From positions 1 through 5,351 of the forward strand of contig CAMOFW010000054.1 in the NCBI GenBank assembly GCA_946613765.1: DNA of 5,351 nt. Direction: 5' to 3'. A program made the translations under genes and the position numbers. Shown here piece by piece: positions 1 through 3,146 of the stretch (position 1 is the stretch's first letter; each line of letters starts with the position of its first letter). The notes under the pieces are model-generated. The model ran no database searches, was not told where the DNA came from, and saw nothing but the letters and a program-made list of their open reading frames with translations. The stretch comes from an uncultured Mycoplasmatota bacterium. GTDB lineage: Bacteria > Bacillota_I > Bacilli_A > RF39 > UBA660.

Positions 1-1
1 T

Positions 2-1174
2 ATGATTATAGATAAATTTGATATTTATAATAAATTAATAACTATAGGTAATATCAAAAATAATTTAATTGTATTAGATTATCTAAATAATATAGTAGAT
101 AATCTAGATAAACTAGGGTACACTTACTTAGACTTCTATGACTATCTAGAAAGTATCTTATCTAAAGAATTAGATATTAACTTATCACTAAATAAAGATA
201 CAAGTAACTCAGTTAAAATAATGACTATTCATGCATCAAAAGGTTTAGAATATCCAATCATATATTTACCAAATCTATATGAAAAATTTAATATAAGAGA
301 TTTAAATTCTAAGTTTATTTATAATGATAAATATGGATTAATATCTTTATATAAAGATAAACAAGTATTAAAAAATACTATTATTAAACCATTACTTAAA
401 AATGAATATCTAAAAGAAGAAGTATCAGAAAAACTAAGATTACTTTATGTTGCTTTAACTAGAGCAAGAGAAAAGATGATCTTTGTTGGTACACTAGAAG
501 AAAACATTCTAGCATATAAAGATAATAGTATAATAAATAATAGTACTAGATTATCATATATGTCATTTAAAGATATTTTAGATTCTATTTATTCAACTAT
601 TAAACCACATGTTATTAATGTTAATATTGATGATTTAAATATAACCAAAAATTATAAATATAAATCTATAATTAATAATAATATTAAAGAGGGTAGTTTA
701 ATAACAGTTAATGAAATAAATAATATATCTAATGTAATAGATAAAAAAAGATTATCTAAAAATACTCATGATCTATATACAAATGATATTAAAAATAATA
801 TTAAATTAGGTTTAAGAATGCATGAAGTATTAGAGTTAACTGACTTTAATAATCCTGACCTATCAAATTTAACTAAATTAGAAACAGAATTATTAAATAA
901 ATTTTTAAGTACTAATATTTATAAAGATGCTAATATCTATAAAGAATATGAATTCATGTATGAAGAAGATAATACTTTAATACATGGCATTATAGATTTA
1001 TTACTAGTATTTAATGATAAAGTAATCATTGTTGATTACAAGTTAAAAAACATAGATGATGATGCTTATCTAAAACAATTAAATGGTTATAAAAAATATA
1101 TAGAAGGTATATTACATAAAAATACAGATATATATTTATATTCTATATTAGATGGAAATCTAATAAAAAAATAA
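2..1174 (+). CDS. addA: AddA, ATP-dependent helicase/nuclease subunit A (C-terminal part, 5' truncated by window edge)
   Basis: This is the last 390 residues of the AddA subunit of AddAB, the RecBCD counterpart of Bacillota, which unwinds and resects double-strand DNA ends for RecA-dependent repair in the cytoplasm. The helicase end is seen in TIHASKGLEYP (residues 75-85, UvrD/Rep superfamily-1 motif V) and LRLLYVALTRAREKM (about 145-159, motif VI with the arginine finger region). After a poorly conserved linker comes a RecB-family PD-(D/E)XK nuclease domain: H274 in GLRMHEVLE, D332 in HGIIDLL, D345 and K347 in IIVDYK, and the QLNGY motif (Q359, Y363). All expected nuclease residues are present, so this end looks active. 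Family members are about 1,200 residues long, so the ATG at base 2 is an internal Met and the true start lies upstream, probably after addB. The stop codon sits inside the terminator stem shared with the convergent gene. Family assignment is firm; AddA rather than another UvrD-nuclease fusion is very likely. Confidence 0.93.
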   Translation: MIIDKFDIYNKLITIGNIKNNLIVLDYLNNIVDNLDKLGYTYLDFYDYLESILSKELDINLSLNKDTSNSVKIMTIHASKGLEYPIIYLPNLYEKFNIRDLNSKFIYNDKYGLISLYKDKQVLKNTIIKPLLKNEYLKEEVSEKLRLLYVALTRAREKMIFVGTLEENILAYKDNSIINNSTRLSYMSFKDILDSIYSTIKPHVINVNIDDLNITKNYKYKSIINNNIKEGSLITVNEINNISNVIDKKRLSKNTHDLYTNDIKNNIKLGLRMHEVLELTDFNNPDLSNLTKLETELLNKFLSTNIYKDANIYKEYEFMYEEDNTLIHGIIDLLLVFNDKVIIVDYKLKNIDDDAYLKQLNGYKKYIEGILHKNTDIYLYSILDGNLIKK

Positions 1175-1197
1175 TGGATATTAATCCATTATTTTTT
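1166..1197. terminator. Bidirectional intrinsic terminator between convergent genes
   Basis: A perfect 14-bp inverted repeat (1166-1179 with 1184-1197) closes a 4-base loop, ATTA. The core is AATGGAT/ATCCATT, with an A-run on the left arm and a T-run on the right arm, so a U-tract follows the hairpin on either strand. It ends addA on the plus strand and the 1181-1639 gene on the minus strand. The addA stop (1172-1174) lies in the left arm, and the minus-strand stop (complement of 1181-1183) lies in the loop. Confidence 0.9.
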
Positions 1198-1639
1198 GTT
1201 GTGCTTTATCTAATAATTCTTCAATTACTTCAAGTAAACTATCATCATAATATTTAAATACAAAATAACCTGCATTTTTAATTTTAATAATATATGAATA
1301 ATTTTCTTTTTTAATAAAATCTGTATTATCTGTATATATCTCTCTTGAAATATATTCTATTTCATTATAATTAATTGTATATTCATTGTTTAAAGTTTCA
1401 TATATAAAACTATGTTTATCAAAAGTGATTTTCCCATTAACTATACCAACTATTTTACCAAGTATAACTAATGCTATATTAGCAAATATAAATGCCAATA
1501 ATATAAATAATAACTTATTAATCATTGTATCTACATATTTAAATATTACTATTAATACTAATACTAATATAACAAATAATAATGCAGATAATATGTTTAA
1601 ATAATAATCATTCTTATACTTAAAATTTAATGTCTTCAT
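1181..1639 (-). CDS. Small two-helix membrane protein with a C-terminal PH-like soluble domain, function unknown
   Basis: A 152-residue protein that I do not recognise as a named family. Two hydrophobic helices (about residues 13-33 and 41-66) are joined by a short polar turn (KYVDTMINK), suggesting a hairpin anchor in the cytoplasmic membrane. The rest (about 69-145) alternates short beta-type stretches (GKITFDKHSFIY, EYTINYNEIEYISREIY, YSYIIKIKN, GYFVFKYYDD) and ends in an amphipathic helix (SLLEVIEELLDKAQQK). Two helices followed by strands and a closing helix is the layout of bacterial PH-like (bPH, YcxB-like) membrane proteins, but this is a fold-level guess with no signature residue. 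The start is the ATG at 1639, not the GTG at 1648: the GTG lies inside the Shine-Dalgarno GAGGTG, which is 6 bases before the ATG. The gene has its own promoter and terminator, so it is probably monocistronic. The sequence gives no functional link to addA or prsA. Confidence 0.75.
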   Translation of the reverse strand: MKTLNFKYKNDYYLNILSALLFVILVLVLIVIFKYVDTMINKLLFILLAFIFANIALVILGKIVGIVNGKITFDKHSFIYETLNNEYTINYNEIEYISREIYTDNTDFIKKENYSYIIKIKNAGYFVFKYYDDSLLEVIEELLDKAQQKIMD

Positions 1640-1644
1640 CAAAA

Positions 1645-1652
1645 CCACCTCT
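1645..1652 (-). promoter_or_regulatory. Ribosome binding site that fixes the start of the 152-residue membrane protein
   Basis: Read on the minus strand, AGAGGTGG contains GAGGTG, a six-base match to the anti-Shine-Dalgarno sequence, followed by GTTTTG and then ATG at 1639. The in-frame GTG at 1648 is part of this site and so cannot be the start. Confidence 0.85.
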
Positions 1653-1662
1653 AATTATCTTC

Positions 1663-1691
1663 ATTATACAATAATAATTTTTATAAGTAAA
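1663..1691 (-). promoter_or_regulatory. Sigma-A-type promoter for the 152-residue membrane protein gene
   Basis: Minus strand: -35 TTTACT (1691-1686; 4 of 6 consensus bases), a 17-bp spacer, and a perfect -10 TATAAT (1668-1663). Transcription should start near 1656, giving a leader of roughly 17 bases that carries the ribosome binding site. The -35 overlaps the T-tract of the terminator of the upstream prsA-like gene, so terminator and promoter are packed together. Confidence 0.7.
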
Positions 1692-1720
1692 ACAAAAATA
1701 GTCTTAAATAAGACTATTTT
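1689..1720 (-). terminator. Intrinsic terminator of the prsA-like gene
   Basis: An inverted repeat, AAAATAGTCTT (1695-1705) with AAGACTATTTT (1710-1720), has a loop of about 4 bases. On the minus strand it is followed by a T-rich tract (TTTTTGTTTT). The prsA stop codon TAG (complement of 1714-1716) is within the stem. The opposite strand has only a short T run, so this terminator mainly serves the minus strand. Confidence 0.85.
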
Positions 1721-2760
1721 GTAGATTTACTATCAGATTTACTATCAGCTTGTGCTTTAATTTGAGCTAATGAATTTTGAATATAATTAACATAATCTTC
1801 ATGAATATCACTATCAATAATATCCATTTCATATTCTTTTCTTAATTCTTGCATAGCTTTAATTGAAGCATCTTTATTATCAGTTGCATATTTTTCTGCT
1901 AACTTATCTAAAATAGTATCTTTAACATCTTCTAAAGAAGCTTTTTCTTTAGTTTCAGTTCTTAATACTACATGATATCCAAGTTCACTCTTAACAGGTT
2001 CTTTAGTATATTCACCATCTTTTAATTCATATGCTTTACTAACAACATCTTTATAAGAATCACCTAAAGTATCAACATTAATAAATCCTAAATTTCCTTC
2101 ATTATTCTTAGTAGTTTCATCTTCAGAATATTCTTTAGCAAGATCAATAAATGCTTGTTTCTTATCACTTGCATCATTTAATTTATTAATAACTTCTTGT
2201 GCCTTATTTTTAGCTTCTTCTTCAGCAGCCTTCTTATCTTCATCACTAGCATTAGAATCAGCTTTAACTGTAATTAAGATATGAGATATTTTAATATCAC
2301 TCTTAATTTCATTCTTATAATATTTTTTAATTTCACTATCAGTTATTTTTGATTTAGCATAATCATTGATAGCTTTCTTTTGAAAATATGATAGATAGAT
2401 TGAATTTTCATATTCATCTAATGTATTGTAATTAGTATACATTTGAATAGCAGATAATAAATCATCTCCATAAGCTTCCTTTAATTGATCCATTTGAGTT
2501 TTAGCATAATCTTTAGCTGCATCAATATCTCCAGCATACTTATCTTCTAATATCATTTTATCTATCATAGACATTAATGCTTGAAGACCATATGAATTCT
2601 TTAATTCATTATATAAATCTTTTACACTTATTTTCTTATCATCTTTAAGTGTAGTAATAACTTCCTCTCCATTCTCTAATGTAGGTATAGTCTTTTGACC
2701 ACAACCTGTAACTAATAATAAGCACATTGCTGCAATTATTAATTTTTTTGTTTGTTTCAT
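1714..2760 (-). CDS. prsA: PrsA-like foldase lipoprotein (parvulin-type peptidyl-prolyl isomerase)
   Basis: A 348-residue exported lipoprotein. PrsA proteins sit on the outer face of the membrane and assist folding of secreted and wall proteins, with cis-trans isomerisation of proline bonds by the parvulin domain. The N-terminus has lysines at 2, 5 and 6, a hydrophobic stretch (7-17) and the lipobox LVTGC with Cys20 as the predicted lipidated residue. Residues about 40-150 form the helical SurA/PrsA-type chaperone region. The parvulin domain spans about 155-268: ISHILI with H160, AFIDLAKEYSED (203-214), EGNLGF (221-226), and ELGYHVV with H263. A charged helical insert (about 168-200) lies between the first strand and the rest. 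The C-terminus is polar and ends in two DSKS repeats. The start is supported by AGGAGG 8 bases upstream. Overall length and plan fit PrsA; an isomerase paralogue with a different client set is possible, because Bacillota often carry several copies. Confidence 0.9.
   Translation of the reverse strand: MKQTKKLIIAAMCLLLVTGCGQKTIPTLENGEEVITTLKDDKKISVKDLYNELKNSYGLQALMSMIDKMILEDKYAGDIDAAKDYAKTQMDQLKEAYGDDLLSAIQMYTNYNTLDEYENSIYLSYFQKKAINDYAKSKITDSEIKKYYKNEIKSDIKISHILITVKADSNASDEDKKAAEEEAKNKAQEVINKLNDASDKKQAFIDLAKEYSEDETTKNNEGNLGFINVDTLGDSYKDVVSKAYELKDGEYTKEPVKSELGYHVVLRTETKEKASLEDVKDTILDKLAEKYATDNKDASIKAMQELRKEYEMDIIDSDIHEDYVNYIQNSLAQIKAQADSKSDSKSTK
1724..1747 (-). repeat. 12-bp perfect tandem duplication in the 3' end of the prsA-like gene
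   Basis: GATTTACTATCA occurs twice back to back (1724-1735 and 1736-1747). On the coding strand it encodes the polar tail repeat DSKS-DSKS (residues 339-346), just before the terminal TK. The 12-bp unit keeps the reading frame, so copy-number change would lengthen or shorten the tail without disrupting the gene. Confidence 0.9.
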
Positions 2761-2785
2761 AACCTTATCCTCCTAAACATATACT

Positions 2786-2813
2786 ATTATATCACGTCTA
2801 GACCAATTTTAAA
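2786..2813 (-). promoter_or_regulatory. Promoter of the prsA-like gene (extended -10)
   Basis: Minus strand: TGATATAAT gives a perfect -10 TATAAT (2791-2786) preceded by the extended -10 TG. The best -35 is TTTAAA (2813-2808; 4 of 6) at 16 bp. The extended -10 may make up for the weak -35. Transcription should start near 2779, with AGGAGG (2774-2769) almost at the 5' end. An 8-bp palindrome, GTCTAGAC (2796-2803), lies in the spacer and could be an operator half-site, but it is too short to claim. Confidence 0.65.
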
Positions 2814-2815
2814 GC

Positions 2816-2842
2816 ACAAAATATAAAAATAACCATACAATA
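2816..2842 (+). promoter_or_regulatory. Candidate mother-cell sporulation promoter (sigma-K or sigma-E type) for the tiny membrane-peptide genes
   Basis: CATACAATA at 2834-2842 fits both the sigma-E -10 consensus (CATACAnT) and the sigma-K -10 consensus (CATAnnnTA). At sigma-K spacing there is an AC at 2816-2817 (context GCACA), 16 bases before the box. No good sigma-E -35 (ATATT-like) stands at the right distance. A housekeeping reading (TACAAT with AGCACA, 17 bp) is weaker. Transcription would begin near 2849, and AGGAGG at 2862-2867 follows in the leader. Short consensus motifs occur by chance in AT-rich DNA, so this is a candidate only. Confidence 0.45.
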
Positions 2843-2874
2843 TTAATGAAAAGACAATTAAAGGAGGGAAACTT

Positions 2875-2961
2875 ATGAACACAAATTGTACTTCATTTGG
2901 ACCAGCAATCATTTTAGTCTTATTCATTTTATTAATTATAATTGTTGGTGCATACATTTAA
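2875..2961 (+). CDS. Tiny membrane protein, YjcZ-like (28 residues)
   Basis: A 28-residue ORF, MNTNCTSFGP followed by a hydrophobic helix (about residues 11-28) rich in I, L and V. The core LVLFILLIIIVGAYI closely resembles the VLFILLIIVGA core of the YjcZ/tiny-transmembrane family of Bacilli, whose members typically have a short polar or Gly-rich start and one membrane helix; several have been linked to sporulation. A very strong ribosome binding site (AAAGGAGGG, with AGGAGG at 2862-2867) lies 7 bases before the ATG, which is good evidence that the ORF is translated. The single Cys5 and the FGP turn before the helix are notable. It leads a two-gene unit with the next tiny ORF, 13 bases downstream. 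The molecular role is unknown. The family resemblance is recalled from pattern and not confirmed by a search. Confidence 0.8.
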   Translation: MNTNCTSFGPAIILVLFILLIIIVGAYI

Positions 2962-2974
2962 GTAGGTGATATAT

Positions 2975-3052
2975 ATGAAAAATAATTCTTTTACAATTAT
3001 AATTTTATATATTCTACTTGCTATAATTTTAAGCAGTGTAATATTCTATTAG
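2975..3052 (+). CDS. Second tiny membrane peptide (25 residues), function unknown
   Basis: A 25-residue ORF, MKNNS followed by one uninterrupted hydrophobic helix (FTIIILYILLAIILSSVIFY) that runs to the last residue. Its ribosome binding site AGGTGA (2964-2969) is 5 bases before the ATG, and the gene begins 13 bases after the stop of the 28-residue ORF, so the two are probably co-transcribed. The stop codon abuts the terminator hairpin, which is the placement expected for the last gene of a unit. It shares the short-polar-head, single-helix design of its neighbour but lacks the VGA motif, so it may be a diverged copy or a partner. Support comes from the ribosome binding site, spacing and terminator position rather than from homology. 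Confidence 0.6.
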   Translation: MKNNSFTIIILYILLAIILSSVIFY

Positions 3053-3080
3053 AGAAGGGTAAACCTTTTCTTTTTTCTTT
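3051..3080 (+). terminator. Intrinsic terminator after the tiny membrane-peptide genes
   Basis: AGAGAAGGG (3051-3059) can pair with CCTTTTCT (3064-3071) around a TAAA loop, using one G-T pair and a one-base bulge, followed by TTTTTTCTTT (3071-3080). The stem is imperfect, but the T-tract is strong and begins right after the hairpin. It separates the tiny genes from the ftsK/spoIIIE unit. Confidence 0.7.
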
Positions 3081-3100
3081 ACATTTATTTGATTATATCT

Positions 3101-3129
3101 TTGCATTAATTTGTAAGATATTATATAAT
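3101..3129 (+). promoter_or_regulatory. Candidate sigma-A promoter of the ftsK/spoIIIE gene
   Basis: TTGCAT (3101-3106; weak -35) is followed by a 17-bp spacer and a perfect TATAAT (3124-3129). Transcription from this site would begin near 3136, leaving a leader of only about 11 bases that starts at or within the GGTGA ribosome binding site (3136-3140). Other -10-like words are frequent in this AT-rich stretch, so the assignment is moderate. Confidence 0.5.
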
Positions 3130-3146
3130 TATAATGGTGAGAGCGT

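Noticed and set aside
2..4. ATG at base 2 as the true start of the addA gene
   Set aside because: AddA proteins are about three times longer and the visible part begins in the C-terminal half of the helicase, so this Met is internal and the gene is cut by the window edge.
1386..1604. Plus-strand ORF of 72 codons opposite the small membrane protein
   Set aside because: It is antisense to a gene with a clear promoter, ribosome binding site and terminator. It has an Asn/Ile/Thr-rich composition expected of a shadow frame and no ribosome binding site of its own.
2796..2803. GTCTAGAC palindrome as a CtsR or other stress-regulator operator
   Set aside because: It does not match the GGTCAAA-type tandem CtsR box or a CIRCE element, and an 8-bp palindrome alone is too short to call a binding site.
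3130..3135. Second TATAAT just before the ftsK start
   Set aside because: As a -10 it would start transcription about 5 bases before the ATG, after the ribosome binding site, leaving a nearly leaderless message. The TATAAT at 3124-3129 is better placed.
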